From Candidatus Omnitrophota bacterium (GTDB lineage: Bacteria; Omnitrophota; Gorgyraeia; 2-01-FULL-45-10): DNA of 64,000 bases. The stretch's first letter is position 1. Every line of letters begins with the position of its first letter. A program made the translations under genes and the position numbers. The DNA lies in contig JBAZKM010000001.1 in the NCBI GenBank assembly GCA_041650805.1, forward strand, positions 193,501-257,500, in the 5' to 3' direction. The notes below the pieces were generated by a model. It did no database searches, had not been told where the DNA came from, and was given only the letters and a program-made list of their open reading frames with translations. This document shows positions 30,521-39,630 of this stretch, one piece after another.

Positions 30521-31785
30521 ATCCGCTTCCTCACTTCTTCTATGATATGATCTGTATCAACGGGCACCTGATCATCTTTTTTTGCCATATCTTTGATCAA
30601 TACCTTATTCTGCCTCAACTCATCATCCCCGATGATAAGGACGAACCTCACTCCCAGCGCGTCCGCTGTTCTCATTTGAGATTTTAAAGACTTGCCCTCA
30701 TAATCCATCTCGCATGATATGCCGGCGTCTCTCAATACGTTCGCTATAACAAATGCTTTTGAATAAGGGGACTCTCCGATGGTGGCCACAAAAACATCCG
30801 CTCCATGTTTCTTTAAGTCGCCGCCTGTTTTACGCCCCCATGCCAGGATCATCCTGTCCAGACCAAGCGCAAAACCACACGCACCCAGGGCAGGTCCTCC
30901 CATATCGCTTATAAGATTATCATATCTCCCACCTGCGCCTATCGCATCCTGCGCACCGAGATCTCTTTGAGTTATCTCGAACACGGTCCTGGTGTAGTAG
31001 TCCAATCCTCTTACAATATGATTATCCACATCATAAGGTATTTTTAACGAATCCAAAAACCCGAGCACCTTATTAAAATGGTCCTTGCAGTCGCCGCACA
31101 AGAATTCCGCTTTTTTAAAGCTTCCTTTTACGATCGCCCTGCAATTTTCGTTTTTACAATCGAGCACTCTTAAAGGATTGGTCTTCAGCCGCCGTTTGCA
31201 ATCTTCGCACAAGATCTCTGCTGTCCCTTTATCCGAAAAGGTTTTCTTCAAAATCTTTTTCAGTTCTTCCTTATCTTTACTACAACCCAGATTATTTATT
31301 TTCAGCTGACAACCTTTTATGTCGGAATCTTCCAATATCCTCATGGCAATTTTTATGACTTCCGCATCTACGGCAGGGCTGGTTGATCCTATGGCCTCTA
31401 ATCCTATCTGATAGAACTGTCTCATACGACCCGCTTGCGGACGTTCCGCCCTGAACATGGGGCCTATATAATACAATTTTTGAAATGGATCGGTTTTATA
31501 AAGATTATTTTCCAGGTATGCTCTCACTATCGGGGCCGTTCCTTCCGGCCTCAACGAGATATTCCTCCCGCCACGGTCTTCAAATGAGAACATCTCCTTA
31601 TTGACTATATCAGTATCCTCCCCAACGCTCTTGATGAAAAGGGCCGTCTCTTCCATCACCGGTGTACGTATCTCTCTGTATCCGCATTTTTTAAATATAT
31701 TGCGAGAGATATCTTCTATCCGCTGCCATCCGGACGATTCATCCGGCAGTATATCCCTCGTACCCCTTATCGTCTTGTATTTCAT
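30514..31785 (-). CDS. hisS: Histidyl-tRNA synthetase
   Basis: 423 residues. Class II motifs (IRTPVMEETALFIKSVGEDTDIV; MFRAERPQAGRMRQFYQIGLEAIG; ACGFALGLDRMI) and HisA signatures (RGLDYYTRTVFE) are clear, with the cysteine-containing insert (CEDCKRRL...CGDCKDHF) seen in many bacterial HisRS and a C-terminal anticodon domain. The gene is visibly more AT-rich than its neighbours, with more Phe TTT and Lys AAA codons. It lies directly upstream of aspS, a common pairing. Confidence 0.96.
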   Translation of the reverse strand: MKYKTIRGTRDILPDESSGWQRIEDISRNIFKKCGYREIRTPVMEETALFIKSVGEDTDIVNKEMFSFEDRGGRNISLRPEGTAPIVRAYLENNLYKTDPFQKLYYIGPMFRAERPQAGRMRQFYQIGLEAIGSTSPAVDAEVIKIAMRILEDSDIKGCQLKINNLGCSKDKEELKKILKKTFSDKGTAEILCEDCKRRLKTNPLRVLDCKNENCRAIVKGSFKKAEFLCGDCKDHFNKVLGFLDSLKIPYDVDNHIVRGLDYYTRTVFEITQRDLGAQDAIGAGGRYDNLISDMGGPALGACGFALGLDRMILAWGRKTGGDLKKHGADVFVATIGESPYSKAFVIANVLRDAGISCEMDYEGKSLKSQMRTADALGVRFVLIIGDDELRQNKVLIKDMAKKDDQVPVDTDHIIEEVRKRIC

Positions 31786-31790
31786 CTTTC

Positions 31791-31884
31791 TATCCCCTAT
31801 CCCCTATACCCTAACTCTCTATCTCTTAGCTAATACCCTATACCCCAACTCCCTATTTCTCAGCTAATACCCCATACCCCGCCA
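31791..31884. repeat. 7-bp-period repeat (ACCCTAT/CCCCTAT type), long array
   Basis: About thirteen heptamers such as CCCCTAT, ACCCTAT and ACCCCAT, broken by two AACTCTCTAT-like and CTCAGCTAAT-like units, between the HU gene and hisS. Confidence 0.85.
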
Positions 31885-31885
31885 C

Positions 31886-32158
31886 TCACTTCGCCTTCTT
31901 CTTCATCACCATCCCCGCCTTGAACGTGACGACCTTCCGCTCCGGTATGGGCACTTCCTGGCCGGTCTTCGGGTTACGACCGATCCGCGGCTTCCTCGTC
32001 TTCACCTTGAAGACCCCGAAGTTCCTCAACTCCACCGTCTCGCCCTTTGCGAGCGAATTGGTGATATGGTCAAGCGTCTTCTGGACGACCTTCTTTACAT
32101 CTATCTGTTTCAGGTCCGTCTCTTCCGATATCTTCAATACTATCTCTTTCTTGGTCAT
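31886..32158 (-). CDS. hup: HU-family DNA-binding protein
   Basis: 90 residues from the ATG at 32158, chosen for the strong GGGGAGGGAG site; a longer reading frame with 11 extra residues exists. The arm motif GRNPKTGQEVPIPERKVVTFKAG and N-terminal MTKKEIVLKISEET are typical. A small histone-like dimer that bends DNA. Whether it is HU or IHF-like is not certain; the RNPKTG arm fits HU/IHF alike. Confidence 0.95.
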   Translation of the reverse strand: MTKKEIVLKISEETDLKQIDVKKVVQKTLDHITNSLAKGETVELRNFGVFKVKTRKPRIGRNPKTGQEVPIPERKVVTFKAGMVMKKKAK

Positions 32159-32171
32159 TCTCCCTCCCCTT

Positions 32172-32594
32172 TCACGTTGATCTTCCCGCAAATATCCGTT
32201 TGAAAAATGCGCCCACAGGATTGAATTCTTCGATACGCCGTTTCTTATCTTTGAGCCGTTCCAGTATGTTATTCAGGAATATATATGAATCCCGCCAGTC
32301 CTCTTCGACCTTCTTCAGGTGTTTTTCCGACATGAAGAGGATATTCTCAAGCGCCAGTATCTCATTCACAGGGTCGGTCAACCGCCCGTGCGGCATGTAC
32401 TTGAACTCCAGGCCATTCTTCATCGTCGCATACTTATCCCTGAGGATGCGCTTTGTATCAAGGAATTTGTATTCGTCGTCTTTAGTGATCGTCCCTTTGG
32501 ATATGGTGCCATCATATATGGAGTGCAGTTTGGCCCACAGCTCCAGGAAGCTCTTCACCGATTTTATATCGGCCTCTGTCTTTTTATCTATCAT
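32172..32594 (-). CDS. Conserved-looking helical protein, unknown function
   Basis: 140 residues, mostly charged alpha-helix without a signal or membrane segment. Phrases: FLELWAKLHSIYDGTISKG, YKFLDTKRILRDKYATMK, WRDSYIFLNNILERLKDKKRR. It looks like a helical bundle. I recognise no family. It is 13 bp upstream of the HU gene and follows a promoter at 32618-32646. Confidence 0.7.
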   Translation of the reverse strand: MIDKKTEADIKSVKSFLELWAKLHSIYDGTISKGTITKDDEYKFLDTKRILRDKYATMKNGLEFKYMPHGRLTDPVNEILALENILFMSEKHLKKVEEDWRDSYIFLNNILERLKDKKRRIEEFNPVGAFFKRIFAGRST

Positions 32595-32617
32595 AACATT
32601 CTGTTTTGCAATGAGTT

Positions 32618-32646
32618 ATGGTAGCATTCTTATGCTAGCTTGTCAA
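32618..32646 (-). promoter_or_regulatory. Sigma-70-type promoter ahead of the 140-residue protein and HU genes
   Basis: TTGACA, a 17-bp spacer and TACCAT on the minus strand; the -10 is a weaker match. Confidence 0.5.
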
Positions 32647-32658
32647 GGTGTTAACTCA

Positions 32659-35600
32659 CTACGTCCTGAAGCTCACGACATCCCGCCCGAATATCTTCTC
32701 TATGTCCTTGACGAGCCCTTCGTGCGGCTCGACGGTCAGCATCTTCCCTACCGAGAGGAGCGTCTTCTTCCCGTCAGGCTTCCTGAATGACAGGTAAACG
32801 GGTATGACCCCGGGATACCTGGATAGCACCTTCTTAAGGTTATCGAGCGAATGCTTCTCCAGGCCGGCCGTAACGAGCTCTATGAGAAGCGCCTTGGTGT
32901 ACTTCGCCTTCACCGACTCCAGCGTCGATATCTCGCTGGCGATCAACTTCGGCTCCTCTTCCCTCATATTCAGGCGGCCTTTCATGAAGACCATACCGTC
33001 CTGCTTTACAAGGTTCCCCCATTTTGCGAAAGTGCTGGGGAAGACGAGGACCTCTACGGTACCGCTCAGGTCCTCAAGCGTTACGATCGCCATCTTCTCG
33101 TTCGTCTTCCTCGTAACGGTGAACTTGACCTTGCTTATTATACCGCCCAGCAGGATCTCATCGCCGTCCCTCTGCGTCTCGAGAGAGGTGATCTCGCACG
33201 TGGAGTATGTGTTGAGCAGTTTTTCGAACCGCGCGAGCGGATGTTTTGTGATGTAAAATCCCAGGAGCTCCTTCTCATATGCCAGGAGCTGGTTCTCGGG
33301 CCACTCCTGTATGTTCGGGATGTCCTGAAAGGTCTTTTTGAAATTCTCCTCATCCTGGAACTTATCAAAAAAGGAGAGCTGCCCGTTCATCTTGTCTTTA
33401 TGGATATTGCCCGCCGCCTCCAGCGCCTTGTCTATGATCGCGGCGAGCTGCGACCTGAAGAGACCGAGCGAATCCATGGCCCCGCATTTTATTAGACTCT
33501 CTATCACCTTCCTGTTGACAAGACGCGGGTCGACCCTTTCGGTGAAGTCGTATATCGATTTGAAGCGCCCGTCTTTCTGGCGCATGGTGATTATCGAATC
33601 TATCGCCCCCTGGCCGACATTCTTCACCGCCACGAGCCCGAACCGTATCGATTCGCCGATGACGGTAAAGTTGGCAAAGCTCTCGTTTATATCGGGCGGC
33701 AGGATCTTTATCCCCATCCTGACCGCCTCGTTGATATAGGCCGCTATCTTGTCGAGGTTATCTTTTTCGCTTGTGAGAAGGGCTGTCATGAATTCGACCG
33801 GATAGTTGGCCTTAAGGTAAGCCGTGCGGTAGCTTATCATGGCGTAGGCGGCGGAATGGGATTTATTGAAGCCGTATCCCGCGAAATACTCTATCTGGTT
33901 AAAGATACGATCGGCCGTCTTGCGGTCGATATCATTGTTGAGGCACCCGTCTACGAAGTGCTGGCGCACCTGGGCCATGACCTCGGGCGTCTTCTTCGCC
34001 ATCGCGCGGCGCAGGTTATCGGCCTGGGCCAGCGAGAAACCGGCGAGCGTCGAGGCGATCCGCATGACCTGTTCCTGGAAGACGATGATCCCGTAGGTCT
34101 CCTTCAGTATCGGCTCGAGCAGTTCGTGGTCATATCTTATCTTGACCTCGCCGTGTTTACGTTTCATGAAGTCGTCCAGCATGCCCGAGCCTATGGGGCC
34201 CGGCCTGAATAAGGCCAGGAGAGAGACGATATCCTCGAACCGCTCCGGCTTCAGCTTCTTCAGGAGGTCCCTCATCCCGGAACTCTCAAGCTGGAAGATA
34301 CCGCTCGATTCCGCATTGGCCAGGAGTTTATATGTCTTCCTGTCGTCAAGCGGTATCTTCTCTATGACAACGTCCGAGCCTTTCGTGCGCTTCACTATCT
34401 TCACCGTTTCGCTTACTACCGTGAGAGTCCTCAGGCCCAGGAAGTCCATCTTCAGGAGCCCGATCTTCTCCAGCGACGTCATCGGGTAACCGGTGGTGAT
34501 CTGCTGGTCCTGCACCTTATATAACGGGGCGTAGTTGACCAGCGGTTTTTCGCTTATGACGACCCCGGCGGCATGGGTCGAGGCATGACGCGTCAGGCCT
34601 TCGAGGGTGAGCGATGTGTCTATCAGGCGGGTGATGTTCGGGTCGGACCTGTAAAGCGTCATCAGCTCGGGTTCCTGCTCGAGGGCATGGTGGAGCGTCA
34701 TATTGAGATCGTTGGGCACGAGCTTCGCTATCTTGTCTACGTCGCCGTAGGCCATGCCGTATGCCCGGCCCACATCCCTTATTACCGCCTTCGCCAGCAT
34801 AGTCCCGAAGGTGATGATCTGCGCGACGTTATCTTTGGAGTATTTTTTGACGACGTAATCTATGACCTCGCCCCGCCGCTCATAACAGAAGTCGATATCT
34901 ATATCGGGTAGGCTCACCCTCTCCGGGTTCAGGAACCTCTCGAAGAGGAGGTCATACTTCAGGGGGTCTATGTCGGTGATCCCGAGCGAATAGCTCACGA
35001 CGCTCCCCGCGGCGCTGCCCCGCCCGGGGCCCACGGGTATGCCTATCTCCTTCGCGTGGTGGACGAAGTCCCAGGCGATCAGGAAGTAGCTCGTATAGCC
35101 GGAGTTCTCTATGATCTCCAGTTCATGCCGTACGCGTTCCATGACCGTCTTGTCCGGGGTTTCGCCGTATCTCGTCTTCAGGCCGTCATATACGAGTTCG
35201 TGCAGGTATCCCTCATTGGTCTTCCCCTCGGGGGAATGGTAATGAGGGAGGTGGGCCGTCTTAAAGTCGAGCTCCAGGTTACACTTCTCCGCGATGGCGA
35301 TGGTGTTCTTCAGGGCCTCCGGGGCGATAGAGCCGAATGAGCGGGCCATCTCTTCTTTCGATTTGAAATAGAACTCCTCTGTCTGGAGGCGCATCCTGTT
35401 AGGGTCTTCCATCGTCGTCTGCGTCTGTATGCAGAGGAGCACCTCGTGGCTCTTCGCGTGCTCCTTTTCGAGGTAATGGATATCGTTGGTGGCGACAAGC
35501 CCCAGCCCCATATCTTTGGAAAGCTTTATGAGCTCTTCGTTCACCGTCCCCTGTTCCGGGATGAGGTTATCCTGTATCTCAAGGTAGAAGTTCTCTTTAC

Positions 35601-36108
35601 CGAAGATGCTCTTATACTCGTCTATGACCTTCTTCGCCTGAGGAAGCTGGTTCGTGGATATGAGGTGCGGTATCTCGCCTTTTAAACAGGCGGAGAGGCA
35701 TATCAGACCGTCCTTGTGTTTCGCAAGTATCTCTTTGTCGATACGCGGCCTGTAATAGAACCCCTCGAGAAATCCGGCCGAGACGAGTTTCATCAGGTTC
35801 CTGTAGCCGGTCTCGTTCTTTGCCAGGAGCACCAGGTGGAAAGACGCCTCCTGGATCCCGTGGCTCGACTTCTCGAACCTGGAATCCGGCGCTATGTAGA
35901 CCTCGCTCCCTATGATCGGCTTTATGCCGTGTTTGATCGCCAGGTCATAGAACTCGATCGCCCCGAACATGTTGCCGTGGTCGGTAACGGCGCATGCGGG
36001 CATCCGGCAATCTTTTATCTTCTGGATCAGGCGCTCAAGGAGGCAGGCGCCGTCAAGGAGGCTATACTGAGTATGGACGTGGAGATGGACAAAGTCGGAG
36101 TGTGTCAT
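32659..36108 (-). CDS. dnaE: DNA polymerase III alpha subunit
   Basis: 1149 residues. N-terminal PHP domain (FVHLHVHTQYSLLDGA), polymerase palm with the catalytic pair in LPDIDIDF, the GPGRGSAAGS glycine loop, the fingers and helix-hairpin-helix regions, and a C-terminal OB fold (EILLGGIISKVKFTVTRKTNEKMAIVTLEDLSG). No proofreading exonuclease domain is fused, so this is DnaE1-type. It is the replicative polymerase of the cell. Confidence 0.97.
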   Translation of the reverse strand: MTHSDFVHLHVHTQYSLLDGACLLERLIQKIKDCRMPACAVTDHGNMFGAIEFYDLAIKHGIKPIIGSEVYIAPDSRFEKSSHGIQEASFHLVLLAKNETGYRNLMKLVSAGFLEGFYYRPRIDKEILAKHKDGLICLSACLKGEIPHLISTNQLPQAKKVIDEYKSIFGKENFYLEIQDNLIPEQGTVNEELIKLSKDMGLGLVATNDIHYLEKEHAKSHEVLLCIQTQTTMEDPNRMRLQTEEFYFKSKEEMARSFGSIAPEALKNTIAIAEKCNLELDFKTAHLPHYHSPEGKTNEGYLHELVYDGLKTRYGETPDKTVMERVRHELEIIENSGYTSYFLIAWDFVHHAKEIGIPVGPGRGSAAGSVVSYSLGITDIDPLKYDLLFERFLNPERVSLPDIDIDFCYERRGEVIDYVVKKYSKDNVAQIITFGTMLAKAVIRDVGRAYGMAYGDVDKIAKLVPNDLNMTLHHALEQEPELMTLYRSDPNITRLIDTSLTLEGLTRHASTHAAGVVISEKPLVNYAPLYKVQDQQITTGYPMTSLEKIGLLKMDFLGLRTLTVVSETVKIVKRTKGSDVVIEKIPLDDRKTYKLLANAESSGIFQLESSGMRDLLKKLKPERFEDIVSLLALFRPGPIGSGMLDDFMKRKHGEVKIRYDHELLEPILKETYGIIVFQEQVMRIASTLAGFSLAQADNLRRAMAKKTPEVMAQVRQHFVDGCLNNDIDRKTADRIFNQIEYFAGYGFNKSHSAAYAMISYRTAYLKANYPVEFMTALLTSEKDNLDKIAAYINEAVRMGIKILPPDINESFANFTVIGESIRFGLVAVKNVGQGAIDSIITMRQKDGRFKSIYDFTERVDPRLVNRKVIESLIKCGAMDSLGLFRSQLAAIIDKALEAAGNIHKDKMNGQLSFFDKFQDEENFKKTFQDIPNIQEWPENQLLAYEKELLGFYITKHPLARFEKLLNTYSTCEITSLETQRDGDEILLGGIISKVKFTVTRKTNEKMAIVTLEDLSGTVEVLVFPSTFAKWGNLVKQDGMVFMKGRLNMREEEPKLIASEISTLESVKAKYTKALLIELVTAGLEKHSLDNLKKVLSRYPGVIPVYLSFRKPDGKKTLLSVGKMLTVEPHEGLVKDIEKIFGRDVVSFRT

Positions 36109-36153
36109 TTATATAAGCTCAAAAACGAGAGAAATCACAAGTCACAGATATCG

Positions 36154-36231
36154 GGTCACAACGTCACCACGTCACAAGGTCACACGTAAAAGCATACACT
36201 GGTGACGTGGTGTCTTGGTGACCTGGTGACC
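36154..36231. repeat. 8-bp-period palindromic element, copy 2
   Basis: Same orientation and core (CACGTAAAAGC) as 689-766, with a few differences. It lies between guaB3 and dnaE. Confidence 0.85.
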
Positions 36232-36236
36232 TATTA

Positions 36237-37400
36237 TTATTTTCCCATCCCTACCCGCTGGGCGACCTGGAAGACCTTGCCCTCGGTCTGGATCGACGGC
36301 GCTATTATTATCTCAGTCCTGTGCATCTCTTTCATGTTGCGTGCGCCGAGATTTCCCATAGATGTCTGGAGCGCGCCCATAAGGTTCTGTGAACCGTCGT
36401 CGACCTTTGCCGGGCCGTACAGGATCTCCTCCAGGCTCCCGGTGACGCCTACCCTTATGCGCGTCCCTCTCGGAAGGTTCGCATGCGGAGTGGCCATCCC
36501 CCAGTGGAATCCCCTTCCCGGGGCCTCTTTGGACCTGGCGAACGCCGAACCTACCATAACGGCGTCGGCGCCGCAGGCGAACGCCTTGCATATCTCGCCG
36601 CCTATCGACATCCCGCCGTCGGTGATGATAGGGACATACCGTTTTGTCTTCTTATAATAAGTATTCCTCGCCGCCGCGCAATCTACCGTTGCCGTGACCT
36701 GCGGGACCCCTATACCGAGGACACCCCGCGTGGTGCATGCCGCCCCCGGACCTATGCCGACCAGGAGGCCGCTCGCGCCGGTATCCATAAGGGCAAGGGC
36801 AACTTCATACGTTACGCAGTTACCTATAATGACCGGCACTTTCATCTTTTTACAGAACTTGTAGAAATCGAGAGCCCTGTACGCCTTCGACAGGTGTTTC
36901 ACGGTCGTGACCGTAGATTGCACTATGAATATATCTACGCCTGCCTCCTCCGCTATCTCGCCGAACCTCTCCGCGCGCTGCGGTATGGCGCTCACTATCG
37001 CCGGGACCTTTGCCTTCTTTATCTCTTCTATCCGCTTTGAGATGAGATACTCTTTTATCGGCTCCTTGTATATATCCTGCACCAGCTTCGTCGCCTCATC
37101 CGGCGTCGCGCTCGCTATCCTGTCAAGGACTTCACCCGCATTTTCGTAACGTGTCTGTATGCCCTCCAGGTTGAGCACCGCCAGCCCGCCGAGCTTTCCC
37201 ATGGCGATGGCGAATTTGACGTCTACTACCCCGTCCATGGCGGCGGCCAGTATAGGCACTTTATACTTCTTACCGTCCACCTCCCACGAGGTATCGACCT
37301 CTTCCGGATTTATGGTCACCTCTCCCGGGACGAGCGCGATCTCGTCAAACCCGTAGCATCTCCTGACCTTGCGGTCTACGCCGATATAAAATTGAGCCAT
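36237..37400 (-). CDS. guaB3: GuaB3-type IMP dehydrogenase family protein
   Basis: 387 residues. The TIM barrel has the loop with the catalytic Cys in GIGPGAACTTRGVLGIGVPQ (about 218-237) and YVPIITDGGMSIGGEICKAFACGAD. There are no CBS domains. This is the GuaB3 branch of the IMPDH/GMPR family, often of uncertain activity; conversion of IMP to XMP or of GMP to IMP are the options. A promoter lies at 37452-37480. The stop is followed at once by an 8-bp-period repeat. Confidence 0.9.
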   Translation of the reverse strand: MAQFYIGVDRKVRRCYGFDEIALVPGEVTINPEEVDTSWEVDGKKYKVPILAAAMDGVVDVKFAIAMGKLGGLAVLNLEGIQTRYENAGEVLDRIASATPDEATKLVQDIYKEPIKEYLISKRIEEIKKAKVPAIVSAIPQRAERFGEIAEEAGVDIFIVQSTVTTVKHLSKAYRALDFYKFCKKMKVPVIIGNCVTYEVALALMDTGASGLLVGIGPGAACTTRGVLGIGVPQVTATVDCAAARNTYYKKTKRYVPIITDGGMSIGGEICKAFACGADAVMVGSAFARSKEAPGRGFHWGMATPHANLPRGTRIRVGVTGSLEEILYGPAKVDDGSQNLMGALQTSMGNLGARNMKEMHRTEIIIAPSIQTEGKVFQVAQRVGMGK

Positions 37401-37451
37401 TGTGGGTCTCCATGTTTTAGTATTGCATATCGTGAAAAAGATTGTTCACAT

Positions 37452-37480
37452 ATAATATATAATTACCGTATATTTGTCAA
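37452..37480 (-). promoter_or_regulatory. Sigma-70-type promoter of guaB3
   Basis: TTGACA, a 17-bp spacer and TATTAT on the minus strand, 52 bp before the ATG. Confidence 0.75.
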
Positions 37481-37522
37481 TTGAAAACAAACTGGGACTC
37501 CGGTATCTCCGAAGTCCCAGTT
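37481..37522 (-). terminator. Rho-independent terminator of groES-groEL
   Basis: Stem AACTGGGACTCCGG (37489-37502) with CCGAAGTCCCAGTT (37509-37522), with one mismatch, followed on the minus strand by TTGTTTTC. It lies between groEL and the guaB3 promoter. Confidence 0.85.
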
Positions 37523-37530
37523 CATCTTTT

Positions 37531-37558
37531 ACTCCAAACTCCTAACTCCCGACTCTCT
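37531..37558. repeat. 7-bp-period repeat (AACTCCC type), short copy
   Basis: Three to four heptamers directly after the groEL stop, before the terminator stem. Confidence 0.65.
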
Positions 37559-39192
37559 TAATACATCCCGCCCCCGGGAGGCATGCCGCCCGGCATCGCG
37601 GGGGCCTTCTCCTCTTCGGGTATGTCCGTAACTATCGTCTCGGTGGTGATCATCAGGGCCGCTATGCTGGCCGCGTTCTGAAGCGCGGTCCGCGTGACTT
37701 TCTTAGGATCTATCACGCCGGCCTGGATCATGTCGCCGTATTTATCGTTGTCGGCGTCATACCCTTCGTTCGTCTTCATATCTTTGACCTTCTGGACGAC
37801 TACGGAACCTTCAAGACCCGCGTTATTCGCTATGGTCCTGATCGGCGCCTCGAGCGCCCTCTTCACTATCTCTATCCCTATCTGCTCGTCACCCGAGAGT
37901 TTCAGTTTATCGAGCGAATCTACGCAGCGCAGCAGCGCCACACCGCCGCCGGGTACTATCCCTTCCTCTACCGCCGCTCTCGTGGCGTGCAGGGCGTCCT
38001 CGACGCGTGCCTTCTTCTCTTTCATCTCGGTCTCGGTCGCCGCGCCTACGTTGATCACCGCCACGCCGCCGGCGAGCTTCGCCAGCCTTTCCTGCAGTTT
38101 CTCTTTGTCGTAGTCGGAATCGGTGCCTTCGATCTGCTTCTTTATCTGGCCTATCCTCGCCTGTATATCCGAGGTCTTGCCGGCGCCTTCCACTATAGTG
38201 GTATTGTCCTTGTCTATCCTTACCCTCTTTGCGCGCCCCAGGTCTTCCACCTTCACGTTCTCAAGCTTTATACCCAGGTCTTCCGTGATCGCCTTGCCGC
38301 CCGTAAGGATGGCTATATCTTCGAGCATCGCCTTGCGCCTGTCGCCGTATCCCGGCGCTTTTACCGCGGCGCATGAGAGGGTGCCCCTGATCTTGTTTAC
38401 GACCAGGGTCGCCAGGACCTCGCCTTCGGTCTCTTCCGATATGATCATGAGCGGCTTCCCTGCCCTTGCCACCTTCTCAAGAAGCGGCAGTATATCCTTC
38501 ATGCTCGATATCTTCTTTTCGTGTATGAGTATGAACGGGTCTTCGAGCGAGCATTCCATCTTCTCGGCATCGGTCACGAAATACGGCGAGAGATATCCCT
38601 GGTCGAATTCCATGCCCTCCACCAGCTCAAGCTCCGTCTTGGAGGCCTTGCCCTCTTCCACCGTGATGACGCCGTCTTTTCCGACTTTCGTCATCGCGTC
38701 CGCGATAAGGTCGCCTATCTCGTGGTCATTATTCGCCGCGATCGACGCGACCTGGGAGACCTCTTTCTTGTCCTTGGAGTTGATCGGCTTCGAAAGCTTC
38801 TTCAGCTCTTCGATGACCCTCTCCACAGCCTTCTCTATACCGCGCTTCAGGGCCATCGGGTTGGCCCCGGCGGTCACGTTCTTCATACCCTCTTTGAAGA
38901 TCGCCTCCGCGAGGATCGTAGCGGTTGTGGTGCCGTCGCCGGCGTTATCGGACGTCTTTGATGCCACTTCCTTAACGAGCTCCGCGCCCATATTCTCATA
39001 CGGGTCTTTCAACTCTATCTCCTTTGCCACCGTCACACCGTCTTTGGTGATGGTCGGCGCGCCGAACTTCTTGTCGAGGACGACGTTCCTTCCCTTAGGG
39101 CCCAGCGTCACCTTTACTGCGGCGGCGAGCTGCTCAACGCCCTTGAGGATGGCCCTTCTCGCCTCCTCGCTGTACAATAGTTGCTTTGCCAT
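37558..39192 (-). CDS. groEL: Chaperonin GroEL
   Basis: 544 residues, complete: N-terminal VTLGPKGRNVVLDKKFGAPTITKDG, ATP-binding GDGTTTATILA and the C-terminal GGMPPGGGMY tail. Forms the 14-subunit folding chamber with GroES, whose gene is 27 bp upstream. Under control of the CIRCE element at 39548. Confidence 0.98.
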   Translation of the reverse strand: MAKQLLYSEEARRAILKGVEQLAAAVKVTLGPKGRNVVLDKKFGAPTITKDGVTVAKEIELKDPYENMGAELVKEVASKTSDNAGDGTTTATILAEAIFKEGMKNVTAGANPMALKRGIEKAVERVIEELKKLSKPINSKDKKEVSQVASIAANNDHEIGDLIADAMTKVGKDGVITVEEGKASKTELELVEGMEFDQGYLSPYFVTDAEKMECSLEDPFILIHEKKISSMKDILPLLEKVARAGKPLMIISEETEGEVLATLVVNKIRGTLSCAAVKAPGYGDRRKAMLEDIAILTGGKAITEDLGIKLENVKVEDLGRAKRVRIDKDNTTIVEGAGKTSDIQARIGQIKKQIEGTDSDYDKEKLQERLAKLAGGVAVINVGAATETEMKEKKARVEDALHATRAAVEEGIVPGGGVALLRCVDSLDKLKLSGDEQIGIEIVKRALEAPIRTIANNAGLEGSVVVQKVKDMKTNEGYDADNDKYGDMIQAGVIDPKKVTRTALQNAASIAALMITTETIVTDIPEEEKAPAMPGGMPPGGGMY

Positions 39193-39219
39193 ATCTTTCA
39201 GCCTCCTATAAATTTTGCT

Positions 39220-39507
39220 TTACTTCACTATCCCCAGGATATCCTCTTCCTTCAAAATGAGATACTCGGTACCGTCTACCGTGATCTCGGCCCCGCTGTA
39301 TTTTCCGAATAATATCTTGTCACCGACCTTGACTTCCGGCGGGATCGTCTTTCCTTCATCGGAGACCTTGCCTTTGCCCACCGCTACCACCTTCGCTTCC
39401 TGCGGCTTCTCTTTCGCCGTGTCGGGAAGCACTATGCCCCCCTTCGTCACCTCTTTAGCTTCCAGGACCTCTACTATGATCCTGTCCGCCAATGGCTGGA
39501 TCTTCAT
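39220..39507 (-). CDS. groES: Co-chaperonin GroES
   Basis: 95 residues from the ATG at 39507, which has GGGAGG at good spacing; an ATG six bases further upstream sits too close to it. KIQPLADRIIVEVLEA, the mobile loop region (EVTKGGIVLPDTAKEKPQ) and VGDKILFGKYSGAEI are typical. It caps GroEL. Confidence 0.97.
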   Translation of the reverse strand: MKIQPLADRIIVEVLEAKEVTKGGIVLPDTAKEKPQEAKVVAVGKGKVSDEGKTIPPEVKVGDKILFGKYSGAEITVDGTEYLILKEEDILGIVK

Positions 39508-39547
39508 ACCCATACCTCCCTTCGATTTTTCGGGTTTTCTCTTTCAA

Positions 39548-39574
39548 TTAGCACTCAATCCCAATGAGTGCTAA
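39548..39574 (-). promoter_or_regulatory. CIRCE operator of groES-groEL
   Basis: A perfect inverted repeat TTAGCACTC-N9-GAGTGCTAA, the binding site of the heat-shock repressor HrcA, placed just downstream of the promoter so that it overlaps the start of the transcript. Confidence 0.97.
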
Positions 39575-39582
39575 CAAGACGT

Positions 39583-39610
39583 ATTATACGAAATCGTGGA
39601 AAATTGTCAA
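39583..39610 (-). promoter_or_regulatory. Sigma-70-type promoter of groES-groEL
   Basis: TTGACA, a 16-bp spacer and TATAAT on the minus strand, immediately before CIRCE. Confidence 0.85.
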
Positions 39611-39630
39611 GAAAAAATTGAGAAAAATTT

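Noticed and set aside
31791..31884. CRISPR array
   Set aside because: Units are 7 bp in tandem without spacers, and no cas genes are present.
32159..32191. Longer start for the HU gene
   Set aside because: The extra residues include the ribosome site read as codons; the ATG at 32158 gives normal HU.
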